This document shows, in pieces, positions 52,113 through 60,538 of a stretch of DNA of 64,000 bases. The notes under the pieces are model-generated. The model had not been told where the DNA came from, did not search any database, and saw only the letters and a program-made list of their open reading frames with translations. Origin of the DNA: Dyella tabacisoli (lineage in GTDB: Bacteria; Pseudomonadota; Gammaproteobacteria; Xanthomonadales; Rhodanobacteraceae); assembly GCF_003350925.1 (NCBI RefSeq), contig NZ_KZ857173.1, positions 434,001 to 498,000 on the forward strand, in the 5' to 3' direction. The stretch's first letter is position 1. The number at the start of each line of letters is the position of its first letter. Both the position numbers and the translations under genes were made by a program.

Positions 52113-53843
52113 TCAATCGGCCTTGTCGTTCGTCAGCGGCGTCAATCGCAGATCCTGGAAATCAAAACTGAAGTCGGTCAACGGCGAAATCGGCTGCATG
52201 CGTACTTCGCGTACCGCGCCATCGGCGTCCAGGGCATAGCTGACGAAGGCGTCCGCATTGAGCGCGCGGTCGTCCCAGCGCACGATGAAGGTGTCGTGCT
52301 GCCACGACTCCATCGTGCCGATCAGTTGAGCGGTTTTGCTGAAGCGCAAACGCAGCTTGCCGGCCTCGTTGCTGACGATGACATCGCCGTACCACGGGTC
52401 ACGATAGGTGCCGGCATATTTGCTCAGCGGCAACGATGGCTTGCTGTTTTTATCGCGCGCGTCGGCATGCTTCTTCCAACTGTCATCCGCCTTTGCCTCG
52501 GACTTCTTTACCGCCCGGTCGTAAACCGCCACCCAATCCGTCATTTCCTTGGCTGTCATTTCCTTGGCTGTCATTTCCTTGGCTGTCATTTCCTTGGCCG
52601 TCATCTGCTTGGCGGCGACCTCCTTGGCGAGATAGGCATCGAGTACGCGATAGGTCACCGCGTTGAAAGCCGCACCGGATTCCTGATTGGTCAATACCAC
52701 CACGCCCAGCTTCAGCTCCGGCACCAGCGTCACCCGCGAAACCATGCCGGGCCAGCCGCCGGTATGCCAAACCAGCCGCTGTCCACGGTAGTCGGTCAAG
52801 AACCAACCCTCACCGTAACCGGCAAAGTTCGGCTTGATCGCCGCCAGCTCGGGCAGCGGTGGCTCGCCGATCTTCATCGGCGTCAGCATCGACCACATCT
52901 GCTTTTGGCTGTCCTGCTTGAATAAGCGACGCTCCTTGCCATCGCCATCCGCCGGCAAGGCACCACCGGCCAGTTGCACATTCATCCACTTGGCCAGATC
53001 GTGCACGTTGGCATAGATGCCGCCGGCACCCGGATTATTCGACCAGGCCATCGGCGGCACCGGCTTGAGATCTTTAAAGTCGAACTTTGCGTGACCGGTT
53101 GCCGTATCCATGCCCGGCTTGAGATAGCTCATGTCGATCAAGGCCTGGTCCATGCCGACCGGCTTGAAGATCTGCTCGCGGATGAAGTCCGCATAGCTCT
53201 GCCCCGAAACCTGCTCAATCACCAGGGTCGCCACGGCGAACAAGATGTTGTCGTAGGCGTAGGCGCTGCGAAAACTGGTTGCCAGCGGTACATGGCGCAG
53301 ACGCTCCACGACTTGTTTAGTCGTGTACGACGTCGGCGGCCAATAGAGCAGATCGCCCGCCCCCAACCCCAGCCCGCTGCGATGCGCAAGCAAGTCGCGG
53401 ATACGCATCTCGCTAGTCACATAGGGGTCGGACATCTGGAACCAGGGCAGATGATCGATCACCCGGTCGTCCATATTCAGCTTGCCCTGCTCGGCCAGCA
53501 TTTGCAGGGCGGCGGCCGTAAATGCCTTGGTGTTGGATGCGATCGCAAACAGCGTGTGCGCATCTACCGGCTCGGGCTTGCCTTGCTCACGCAGGCCAAA
53601 ACCCTGCTCCATGACGATCTGACCGTCTTTGACGATGGCCACGGCGATACCGGGTACGTCGAAGGTATGCCGGGCGCTGTCCACATAGGCGGGAAAATCC
53701 TGCAACGATTCCGGCAACGCCGGTTGCGTGCGGGCCGCGGCGACCGCTGTCGGCACGGCTGGCGCTTGCGCCCAGGCCCCCGTCGCGAATACGAACAAAA
53801 CACAATAACCCGCTAAGCGCAGGGACCGGGCTCGCTGGGACAT
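52113..53843 (-). CDS. Secreted serine hydrolase of the beta-lactamase/DD-peptidase (class C-like) family
   Basis: Periplasmic protein of 576 residues. The signal peptide ends near GAWAQA. The active-site motifs are S103-x-x-K106 in IASNTKAF, Y197-D-N199 in YAYDN, and HTGGWPG in place of KTG. A C-terminal lipocalin-like domain (about 470-576) completes the usual layout of this family. Between the two lies an in-frame run MTAKE-MTAKE-MTAKE-MTAKE made by 15-bp DNA repeats. These proteins are often esterases or peptidases and not drug-resistance enzymes. Resistance should not be assumed. GGAG precedes ATG 53843. Confidence 0.87.
   Translation of the reverse strand: MSQRARSLRLAGYCVLFVFATGAWAQAPAVPTAVAAARTQPALPESLQDFPAYVDSARHTFDVPGIAVAIVKDGQIVMEQGFGLREQGKPEPVDAHTLFAIASNTKAFTAAALQMLAEQGKLNMDDRVIDHLPWFQMSDPYVTSEMRIRDLLAHRSGLGLGAGDLLYWPPTSYTTKQVVERLRHVPLATSFRSAYAYDNILFAVATLVIEQVSGQSYADFIREQIFKPVGMDQALIDMSYLKPGMDTATGHAKFDFKDLKPVPPMAWSNNPGAGGIYANVHDLAKWMNVQLAGGALPADGDGKERRLFKQDSQKQMWSMLTPMKIGEPPLPELAAIKPNFAGYGEGWFLTDYRGQRLVWHTGGWPGMVSRVTLVPELKLGVVVLTNQESGAAFNAVTYRVLDAYLAKEVAAKQMTAKEMTAKEMTAKEMTAKEMTDWVAVYDRAVKKSEAKADDSWKKHADARDKNSKPSLPLSKYAGTYRDPWYGDVIVSNEAGKLRLRFSKTAQLIGTMESWQHDTFIVRWDDRALNADAFVSYALDADGAVREVRMQPISPLTDFSFDFQDLRLTPLTNDKAD
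52540..52614 (-). repeat. Five-unit 15-bp in-frame tandem repeat
   Basis: GTCATTTCCTTGGCT (plus strand) occurs three times exactly at 52540-52584, once with one change at 52585-52599 and once decayed at 52600-52614. It encodes MTAKE repeats between the catalytic and C-terminal domains of the serine hydrolase. Exact copies imply recent expansion. Confidence 0.95.
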
Positions 53844-54006
53844 CGTCGGCTCCATCAGTGTCAAGACGGCCAACTATCGCGGCAAAGCCCGCATGAAGCC
53901 AGCCCTGGAAGTCACCCCTTAGTGCCTGTTCAAAGGCTCGACTTATCCCTTGCCAGCCCCGACCATACGGCCTCCTCAAACAGAACACCTCGGAGTGCGC
54001 GGGCGA

Positions 54007-54819
54007 ATGGAACTAACCACCGAATGGACGAGCATGGATGCGCTGGCCTTATGGGCAAGCACTCACGCGTTGATGTTGTGGGCAAGCTGGCTGGTTTTCG
54101 CCCTGCTCTGCGGTGACTTGCTGTGGCGTTGCATCCGGCAACAACGCCAACAAACCTTGCCTGGTCAACAGACGCCTATCGCCCTGCTGCCGAAGACCTG
54201 CTTCGCGCTGGCGCTGATCCCGCTGTTGTCGTTTGCTTGCGTGGCCTACGCCGTGCAAACGCAAAGCGCGCTGACCCACTTCGATACCGCGTTTGCCGAG
54301 CAACTGCGTCAGCACTTGCCCGTGCCGCTGCTTCGCGGCATCGCCGAACTGACTCAACTAGGTAATTTCATTCCGCTGGCGATCGCCGGCGGCGTGACCT
54401 GCGTACTGATGTTGTTCCGGCGCCAATGGCGGCTAGCCATCACCTGGGCTGCCGCCCTGCTCGGCAATGTCGCGATCTACAGCAGCCTTAAAGGCTACTT
54501 TCAGCGCCCGCGGCCATTGGATGGGCACGGCTTTATCAGCGAACCGACCTGGAGCTTTCCCAGCGGCCACGCTTCCGGCTCCATGGTGTTCTACGGTGCC
54601 CTCACCTATGTGCTGATGTGCCTGCTTCCGGCACGCTGGCATCGCGCCATCATCGCCGCGGCGATAGCCTTTATCACCGTCATCGGCATCAGCCGCATCA
54701 TGCTGCAAGTGCATTACTTCAGTGACGTGATGGCCGGCTATGCGATTGGCCTGACCTGGTTGCTGGTGTGTGTCGGCAGCTCCGAATACGCCCGCTCGCG
54801 CTCAGCGATTCACCGCTGA
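54007..54819 (+). CDS. PAP2-family membrane phosphatase
   Basis: Inner-membrane phosphatase of 270 residues with about six membrane segments. The three catalytic motifs of the PAP2 superfamily are complete: K162-x6-R169-P170 in LKGYFQRPRP, P185-SGH188, and S229-R-x5-H236-x3-D240 in SRIMLQVHYFSD. Members act on undecaprenyl pyrophosphate or lipid phosphates. BcrC/PgpB-like roles are possible but not resolved. ATG 54007 was preferred to a frame start at 53950, with GGAG about 11 bases upstream. Confidence 0.9.
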   Translation: MELTTEWTSMDALALWASTHALMLWASWLVFALLCGDLLWRCIRQQRQQTLPGQQTPIALLPKTCFALALIPLLSFACVAYAVQTQSALTHFDTAFAEQLRQHLPVPLLRGIAELTQLGNFIPLAIAGGVTCVLMLFRRQWRLAITWAAALLGNVAIYSSLKGYFQRPRPLDGHGFISEPTWSFPSGHASGSMVFYGALTYVLMCLLPARWHRAIIAAAIAFITVIGISRIMLQVHYFSDVMAGYAIGLTWLLVCVGSSEYARSRSAIHR

Positions 54820-54839
54820 GCGCATTCCCAGAACCAGAC

Positions 54840-55829
54840 TCAGCGGTGCGCATCCAGCCATGGCGCCAGTGAGATCGACCAGAGGTGGTCGTTACCGTTG
54901 TCCCAGCTCTCCATGCGCGCACGATCCAGTTCGGCCTGCTCGTGCGTGCGTGGATACGTCACCTTGCCCGTACGCGCACTGCTGAAGTACAGGCTGCGAT
55001 GGTCCGGCCCAAGATGCGCGCCCCACGGGCCGCCTCGATTGACCTGATTACCCAGATCGATCGGGGTGCTCCAGTGATCGCCTTCGCGGAACGCGATGTA
55101 AAGATGATCCGGCCCTTGTTTGTCCGCATAGTTCGCGTCGAACACGATGAATGATTCGTCCGGGGCAATCGCCGGATCCAGCTCGTGCGAATCGGGCGTA
55201 CCTAGCTTGAGTGCCACGGGCGCGAGATAGCTACCGTGGCGATAGGCCGAGCGATACAAGTGGAACTCGGCGGTAGCACCGGGACGCGTGTCAGGCCGCT
55301 GAAAATACACACTGCCGTCGGCGGCAATACTAGGCGAGTAGGTGCGCGTGCTGCTGTTGACCGTATCGGGCAGCCGCACCGGCACGCCCCAGCCATCGCC
55401 CTTGCGATCGACTCGCCACAGGTGACCGCCCCAGCCGGCTGAAATCGTACCGTCCGGCCGCACGGCATCCAGGGCTTTGCCATCGGGCGTATCAGGGCGA
55501 TTGGAGGTGAAGACAAGAAACGATCCATCGGGCGACATGGCCGGATCATGGTCCAGCCATTGACCGGAGAACGGTGCGATCTGCGGCGTAGACCAAGCGC
55601 CGTTGACCTTATGCGACACCAGAATCATCTGGTTCTGCCCGGTGCTTCGGTCGAAGTACACGGTGTTGCCGTCGGGTGCGAACGCTGCTGAATCCACGCC
55701 GGCCTGACCGGAGATAACCCCCGGCGCAAAAATCTCCGGTGCAGCGGGTGACTCCGAAGTTTCGCCGGCATGAATCGTTGTGCCGCACAGCAACATCCCA
55801 ACCAATAACGCACAGGTCACAGCTTTCAT
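54840..55829 (-). CDS. Periplasmic PD40 beta-propeller protein
   Basis: Exported protein of 329 residues with a signal peptide (LLVGMLLCGTTIHA) and a series of PD40/TolB-like blades: DSAAFAPDGNTVYFDRSTG, DHDPAMSPDGSFLVFTSNRP, SPSIAADGSVYFQRP, ELDPAIAPDESFIVFDANY and HLGPDHRSLYFSSART. Blade-forming repeats usually bind partners or sugars, and no enzyme motif is seen. Function unknown. It converges on the PAP2 gene with 20 bases between stops. Confidence 0.8.
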   Translation of the reverse strand: MKAVTCALLVGMLLCGTTIHAGETSESPAAPEIFAPGVISGQAGVDSAAFAPDGNTVYFDRSTGQNQMILVSHKVNGAWSTPQIAPFSGQWLDHDPAMSPDGSFLVFTSNRPDTPDGKALDAVRPDGTISAGWGGHLWRVDRKGDGWGVPVRLPDTVNSSTRTYSPSIAADGSVYFQRPDTRPGATAEFHLYRSAYRHGSYLAPVALKLGTPDSHELDPAIAPDESFIVFDANYADKQGPDHLYIAFREGDHWSTPIDLGNQVNRGGPWGAHLGPDHRSLYFSSARTGKVTYPRTHEQAELDRARMESWDNGNDHLWSISLAPWLDAHR

Positions 55830-55965
55830 GCAGTCAGCCTTTAACGAAAGGGTTGTAGAGCGTGTCTGAAGTCTCTTATGGATACGCTAATGCCAGCCAA
55901 GCAGCGCGTGCCTGAAGTCATTGCGGCGCGTAGCATGACGACCATCGCTCCTAGTGAATCGCCCC

Positions 55966-56817
55966 ATGTCTGCATCTACACCAAACGGCGACTTGTTCGC
56001 CCCTGCAACGCCCTCCACGACGCGTATCCGCGCCGGCATCGGTGGCTGGACTTTCGCCCCATGGCGCAAAAACTTTTATCCCGATGGCCTGCCGCAACGG
56101 CGCGAACTGGAATACGCCAGCCGGCAATTGCGCGCGATTGAAATCAACGGCACCTATTACGGCGCGCAAAAGCCGGACACCTATGCGCGCTGGGCTGGTG
56201 AAACGCCAGCAGGCTTCGTGTTCTCGCTAAAGGCCCCGCGCTATATCAGCGAGGGCAAGCCACTGCGAGATACCGGCAAAGGTATTTATGGCTTTGTGCA
56301 TGGCGGGCTTGCCGAAATGGGTGACCGGCTCGGCCCCATTTTGTGGCAGTTGCCGCCGTCACGGCCGTTCGACGCCGATGATCTGGCCGCGTTTATGGAT
56401 CTGCTTCCACGTCAATTGAATGGCACCACCTTGCGTCATGTGTTGGAGGTTCGCCATCCGGGCTTTCTCACCGAGCGCTATGTAACGTTGGCGCGCGCCC
56501 ATGCGATACCGACGGTATTTACCGACTCGCCGGACTATCCCTCGCTGGCCGATCAAACCGGGGATTTCACCTATGCCCGATTGATGCGCAGCGAAGCGAA
56601 TGTCGATACCGGCTACAGCGCCGCGGCGCTGGACGATTGGGCCGCCCGCGCGCAGCGCTGGGCGGCTGGCAAGGATGTCGCCGAGTTGCCGCATGTAACC
56701 GCAGCGCCAGCCATCGGCCAGGCGCGTGATGTCTTTGTGTTTTTCATCAGCAGCGCCAAGCATCGCAATCCTGCGGCGGCGATGGCACTGCAGTCACGGA
56801 TTGATACGGCGGCTTAG
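55966..56817 (+). CDS. DUF72 protein
   Basis: A soluble protein of about 283 residues with the TIM-barrel-like DUF72 signature: GIGGWTFAPWRKNFYPDGL, then EINGTYYGAQKPDTYARWA, FSLKAPRYIS, GPILWQLPP and LEVRHPGF. The family (YecE) has no settled activity. GTG 55954 and ATG 55966 are both possible starts, and neither has a ribosome site. It converges on the POT transporter gene with a 4-base overlap of stops. Confidence 0.85.
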   Translation: MSASTPNGDLFAPATPSTTRIRAGIGGWTFAPWRKNFYPDGLPQRRELEYASRQLRAIEINGTYYGAQKPDTYARWAGETPAGFVFSLKAPRYISEGKPLRDTGKGIYGFVHGGLAEMGDRLGPILWQLPPSRPFDADDLAAFMDLLPRQLNGTTLRHVLEVRHPGFLTERYVTLARAHAIPTVFTDSPDYPSLADQTGDFTYARLMRSEANVDTGYSAAALDDWAARAQRWAAGKDVAELPHVTAAPAIGQARDVFVFFISSAKHRNPAAAMALQSRIDTAA

Positions 56818-58388
56818 CCGACCCGGTAGTAATCCACCTCGCGATAACGCCGCGCATACAGGCCAAAGGCCAGCGCGGCCAGCAGGGCAAACCCGGCAAA
56901 AAAGAACATCTGAAACGCGTTGACGCTGAGCCCGGTCGTAGCGATGGAACCCGTCACTACCGGGTTGCGTACCGCCGCATTGGCCAATAACACCCATAGA
57001 TTGCCGATCGTCGTAGTGAGGTTCCAGAAACTCATCACCACGCCTTTCATCGAAGCCGGTGCCTGGCTATAGGCAAACTCCAACCCCGTTGCCGACACCA
57101 AGACCTCACCGAAAGTCAGCAAGGCATAGGGCAAGATCTGCCATGCGATCGACAGCGCATCGCCACCGTCCATTACCACTTGATAGCCGCCCACCACGAT
57201 CCACGCCAGACCGCTGAACGCAATGCCCGCCGTCATCCGGCGCAATGCGCTGGGCTCAAAACCGAAGCGGCGCAAGGCTGGATAAAGCACCAGGTTATTG
57301 AACGGAATAAGCAACATCACCAGCAGCGGGTTCAGCGCCTGCATTTGCGCGGGATGCAGCCAGTCGGGCGCGATCATTTCGTTGCCCTGCAAGATCCAGG
57401 TCGAGGTCTTCTGATCGAACAGCGAGAAGAAAGGCGTGGTCAAGGCGAAGATCACCAGCACCCGCAGTACATTGCGCGCACCATCGACGGCCGTATCGGG
57501 GTGTATGCCTCGCGCCCGCTCCATCTGCAGCCAGGCGCCGCCGCCGATACCACCGACCAGAGCGACCAGCGCCAGACACGCCGCGATCACAAAACCGAAC
57601 GTGGGCGCCATGGCGAACGCCGCCAACGCCGACAGCCCGCCGGTAACGGCCAGCCACAAACCGGGTCGCATCTGCCCTGCTTGCCTGGTCATTAAAGCGG
57701 TTCGCAATACCCGTGAAAACGCATGGGCATCGGCCGGCGCCGGCGCAATAAACACGTATTGCTTACGTCCGAGCCAAAGCACAAAGGTAGCGATAAACAT
57801 CAACACACCAGGTATGCCGAATGCGACCGCCGCACCAAAATCGCGCAGCAAGATCGGCATTAAGAGTGAGGCGAAGAACGAACCGAAATTGATGATCCAA
57901 TAAAACGCGTCGAAGACGAGCTTGGCCAGATGCTTGTTACTCTGGTCGAACTGGTCGCCGACAAAAGAAGCCACCAGCGGCTTGATGCCACCGGCCCCCA
58001 GCGCGATCAAGCCAAGGCCGATAAAAAAGCCGATGCGATGATGTTCGAACAGCGCCAGGCAGGCGTGACCAAGGCAGTAAATCAGGCTCATCCACAACAC
58101 GGTGTTGTACTTGCCGAAAAAGCGATCCGCGAGCCAGCCGCCGAGCAGCGGGAAAAAATACACGCCGATCACAAAGGTATGAAATACATCCTTCGCCTCC
58201 AGCACCCGCTCTGCCTCAGGCATGTTCAGCAGCAAGGTGGAGATCAGGAAGGGCGTCAGAATGTTGCGCATCCCATAAAACGAGAAGCGCTCGCAACCTT
58301 CATTGCCAATGATGTAAGGAAGCTGCCTCGGTAATCGGCCCGCTGTATGCGGATCGGGCCCGGCGGTTTTATCCATGGCGGTATTCAT
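56814..58388 (-). CDS. POT/PTR2-family peptide transporter
   Basis: Proton-dependent oligopeptide transporter of 524 residues with about 14 membrane segments. Family motifs include the first-helix ExxER-type element NEGCERFSFYGMR, GGWLADRFFGKYNTVLW in the loop between helices 2 and 3, and FYWIINFGSFFASLLMP. ATG 58388 has AGGAG six bases upstream. The longer frame to 58478 is not needed. Likely takes up di- and tripeptides (family knowledge). Confidence 0.9.
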   Translation of the reverse strand: MNTAMDKTAGPDPHTAGRLPRQLPYIIGNEGCERFSFYGMRNILTPFLISTLLLNMPEAERVLEAKDVFHTFVIGVYFFPLLGGWLADRFFGKYNTVLWMSLIYCLGHACLALFEHHRIGFFIGLGLIALGAGGIKPLVASFVGDQFDQSNKHLAKLVFDAFYWIINFGSFFASLLMPILLRDFGAAVAFGIPGVLMFIATFVLWLGRKQYVFIAPAPADAHAFSRVLRTALMTRQAGQMRPGLWLAVTGGLSALAAFAMAPTFGFVIAACLALVALVGGIGGGAWLQMERARGIHPDTAVDGARNVLRVLVIFALTTPFFSLFDQKTSTWILQGNEMIAPDWLHPAQMQALNPLLVMLLIPFNNLVLYPALRRFGFEPSALRRMTAGIAFSGLAWIVVGGYQVVMDGGDALSIAWQILPYALLTFGEVLVSATGLEFAYSQAPASMKGVVMSFWNLTTTIGNLWVLLANAAVRNPVVTGSIATTGLSVNAFQMFFFAGFALLAALAFGLYARRYREVDYYRVG

Positions 58389-58522
58389 GCGCGCTCCTGC
58401 GAGAGTTCCGGTAAAGAACCCCGCAGTGTGCGTAATTTCTTGCGATACGGAAACCCCAAACCTGGCATCCATTCGCAATGAGACAGGCTAAGCTCTCCGC
58501 CTTAACCGCCTAGGGATACCGT

Positions 58523-58960
58523 ATGCGCGCCATCCGCCCCGTCCTATTGCTTATTGTGTTGATCGGCGCCGGATGGCTATGGCGCCATCACGGGACCGAA
58601 CCGATGCCTCGCACGGCCGGCTCCAGTCCATCCTCAACCGCATCGCTCAGCCAGCCGGTTTCAGCCGCTGCCGCCGACAAGAGCCTACCCGGCTTTTTAC
58701 CGCCCGAGGCTCGCGACACGCTGGCGCTGATCGCTCGCGGCGGTCCGTTTGCTCATCGCCAGGATGGCGGCGTATTCGGCAACCGCGAAGGCCGCTTGCC
58801 GCAACAGCCCAACGGCTATTACCACGAATACACGGTGGAAACGCCAAGCCTCGACTATCGCGGCGCGCGGCGCATCATCACCGGCGGCACGCCACCGACG
58901 GTCTACTACTATACGGACGATCACTACCGCAGCTTCCACAGTTTTCAGGTGCCACGATGA
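58523..58960 (+). CDS. Barnase-like secreted guanyl-preferring ribonuclease
   Basis: A 145-residue protein with an N-terminal hydrophobic segment (about 5-19) that acts as signal peptide or anchor, a Ser/Ala-rich linker, and a microbial RNase domain (about 60-145). The catalytic set of barnase can be traced: E102 in YYHEYTV, R116/R117 in GARRIITGG and H134 in TDDHYRSFHSF. The gene overlaps the barstar gene by ATGA, the usual toxin-plus-inhibitor arrangement. It probably scavenges extracellular RNA or acts against other cells. Whether it is exported by Sec fully or stays anchored is open. Confidence 0.88.
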   Translation: MRAIRPVLLLIVLIGAGWLWRHHGTEPMPRTAGSSPSSTASLSQPVSAAAADKSLPGFLPPEARDTLALIARGGPFAHRQDGGVFGNREGRLPQQPNGYYHEYTVETPSLDYRGARRIITGGTPPTVYYYTDDHYRSFHSFQVPR

Positions 58961-59397
58961 GTACCAACGATCTCCATATCGACCTCGGCGACCCGGCGCG
59001 TGGCGGCGTGTTTTTTGTCACTGCCGAAGACCTCGACGCGCTCGCGGCGGCGGCATCAAAACACTGGCTGCATATCAGCCGCATCCAGTTACAGGGTTGC
59101 CGCGATAAGACCGAGCTACTCAAGCGCCTGGCCAAAGAGCTGCCGCTACCGGCCGACTTCGGCCATAACTGGGATGCGCTCGCCGACTGCATGCGCGACC
59201 TCGCCTGGCTCAACGCCCCCGGCTATCTGCTGCTGTTCGAGCATGCCGAAGATCTGCGCGACGCCAGCGAGGACGATTTCGATACCTTGCTGGACATTCT
59301 CGACGAGGCCGCCGAGAGCTGGCTCGATGCCAAGCAACCTTATTTCGTCTTCTTCGCACTGCCGGAAAGTGCGTTTGAAGACAACGAAAATGGATAA
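58957..59397 (+). CDS. Barstar-family ribonuclease inhibitor
   Basis: Cytoplasmic inhibitor of 146 residues that would protect the cell from the RNase encoded just upstream. The barstar core is clear: ISRIQLQGCRDKTELLKRLA, the contact loop LPADFGHNWDALADCMRDL (barstar D35/D39 region), and a C-terminal strand QPYFVFFALP. The N-terminal 35 residues are longer than in Bacillus barstar. The ATG overlaps the RNase stop (ATGA), so both are made together. Confidence 0.92.
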   Translation: MSTNDLHIDLGDPARGGVFFVTAEDLDALAAAASKHWLHISRIQLQGCRDKTELLKRLAKELPLPADFGHNWDALADCMRDLAWLNAPGYLLLFEHAEDLRDASEDDFDTLLDILDEAAESWLDAKQPYFVFFALPESAFEDNENG

Positions 59398-59409
59398 GCA
59401 CGGATATTT

Positions 59410-59628
59410 ATGCAAGAACTCGATTTTGAACTCGATCGCGACCATGTCGAACTCAACCAACTGCTGAAATTGAGTGGCCTATGCGATAGCGGCGGCGCCG
59501 GCAAAGCGATTGTCGCCAGCGGCGCGGTGTCGGTGGACGGGCAGCGTGAGCTACGCAAGACCTGCAAGATTCACGCGGGACAAACGGTAACCCTTGGCGA
59601 TGTGATTATTCGGGTGGTTGCGGTTTAG
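59410..59628 (+). CDS. Small S4-domain RNA-binding protein (YbcJ-like)
   Basis: A 72-residue protein that is almost only an S4 domain: VELNQLLKLSGLCDSGGAGK, AIVASGAVSVDGQRELRKTC, then the GQTVTLGDVIIRV strand pair. Small stand-alone S4 proteins such as YbcJ bind structured RNA, with roles not well defined. It starts 12 bases after barstar, so it may share that transcript. A G-rich heptamer array begins 4 bases after its stop. Confidence 0.88.
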   Translation: MQELDFELDRDHVELNQLLKLSGLCDSGGAGKAIVASGAVSVDGQRELRKTCKIHAGQTVTLGDVIIRVVAV

Positions 59629-59632
59629 AGGC

Positions 59633-59681
59633 GGGGAGCGGGGAGCGGGGAACGGGGAACGGGGAACGGGGAACGGGGAAC
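59633..59681 (+). repeat. Seven-unit G-rich heptamer array
   Basis: Seven head-to-tail heptamers: two GGGGAGC, then five GGGGAAC. The plus strand therefore has seven runs of four G separated by three bases, a sequence that could form a G-quadruplex. It lies between the S4 gene and msrA. Confidence 0.95.
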
Positions 59682-59807
59682 GGCAACAGCGTCGCAGTGC
59701 CTGGCCCCGGCTCACCCTCTGCCGATGTAACCCCAGTGCATACACCGGCGAAGCAGGAGTAGCGGTCCATCCCTATTCGTGACCATGCCAGCACCGGAGT
59801 ATTCACT

Positions 59808-60521
59808 ATGTCGCGTCGAACTTTATTCTCGCTCAGCTCGCTAACCGTCACGCTGGCGCTTGCGGTCTTGAGCGCTTGTAGCGCACCGGCCATAGGCCGC
59901 GATGTTGTCGCCTTGCCTGATCCGAAAGTCGATGCGGCGGCCCCCGCGAGCCACACCGATCAAGTAGCGGTGCTTGCCGGCGGCTGTTTCTGGGGCGTGG
60001 ATGCGGTGTTCAAGCACGTCAAGGGGGTGAAGCAGGTCTGGTCGGGCTATGCCGGCGGCAATGCCGGCACCGCCACCTACAGCCAGGTAAGCGACGGCGA
60101 TACCGGCCATGCCGAATCGGTGAAGATTTTGTACGACCCCGCGCAGATCAGCTACGGCCAGCTACTGAGAGTGTTCTTTTCAGTGGCGACGGATCCGACT
60201 CAGCTCAATCGGCAAGGGCCCGATACGGGCACGCAATATCGCTCGGCGATTTTCTATGGCAGCGACGAGCAGCAACGAATCGCTACCGCCTACATCGCCC
60301 AACTGACCGCCGCGAAAGCCTTTGATGCACCGATCGTTACTCAAGTCGTGCCACTCAAAGGCTTCTATACCGCCGAGGCATATCACCAGGACTACTTTCG
60401 GCTTAACCCGAACAACCCTTACATCATCATCAACGATGCGCCGAAGGTGGCCCACCTCAAGCAGGTATTTCCTGAGCTCTATCGTTCAGCGGAAACCGTG
60501 GTGAGTGTGCAGTTGCACTAA
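59808..60521 (+). CDS. msrA: Peptide methionine sulfoxide reductase A, lipoprotein form
   Basis: Repairs oxidised methionine (S-form) in proteins. The 237-residue chain has a lipoprotein signal with lipobox LSA-C24, so it should sit in the periplasm on a membrane. The catalytic motif is GGC60FWG, followed by [21 protein letters not shown]. The catalytic C60 is the only cysteine after the lipidation site: the resolving cysteines of E. coli MsrA near the C-terminus are missing. Recycling must use a monothiol route or a partner. No msrB is adjacent. Confidence 0.93.
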   Translation: MSRRTLFSLSSLTVTLALAVLSACSAPAIGRDVVALPDPKVDAAAPASHTDQVAVLAGGCFWGVDAVFKHVKGVKQVWSGYAGGNAGTATYSQVSDGDTGHAESVKILYDPAQISYGQLLRVFFSVATDPTQLNRQGPDTGTQYRSAIFYGSDEQQRIATAYIAQLTAAKAFDAPIVTQVVPLKGFYTAEAYHQDYFRLNPNNPYIIINDAPKVAHLKQVFPELYRSAETVVSVQLH

Positions 60522-60538
60522 GGAGCTAACCAAAGCGC

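Noticed and set aside
52113-53843. Reading the beta-lactamase-like gene as a drug-resistance gene
   Set aside because: The motif set (SxxK, YxN, HTG) and C-terminal lipocalin-like domain are those of the broad esterase/peptidase group; nothing indicates antibiotic hydrolysis.
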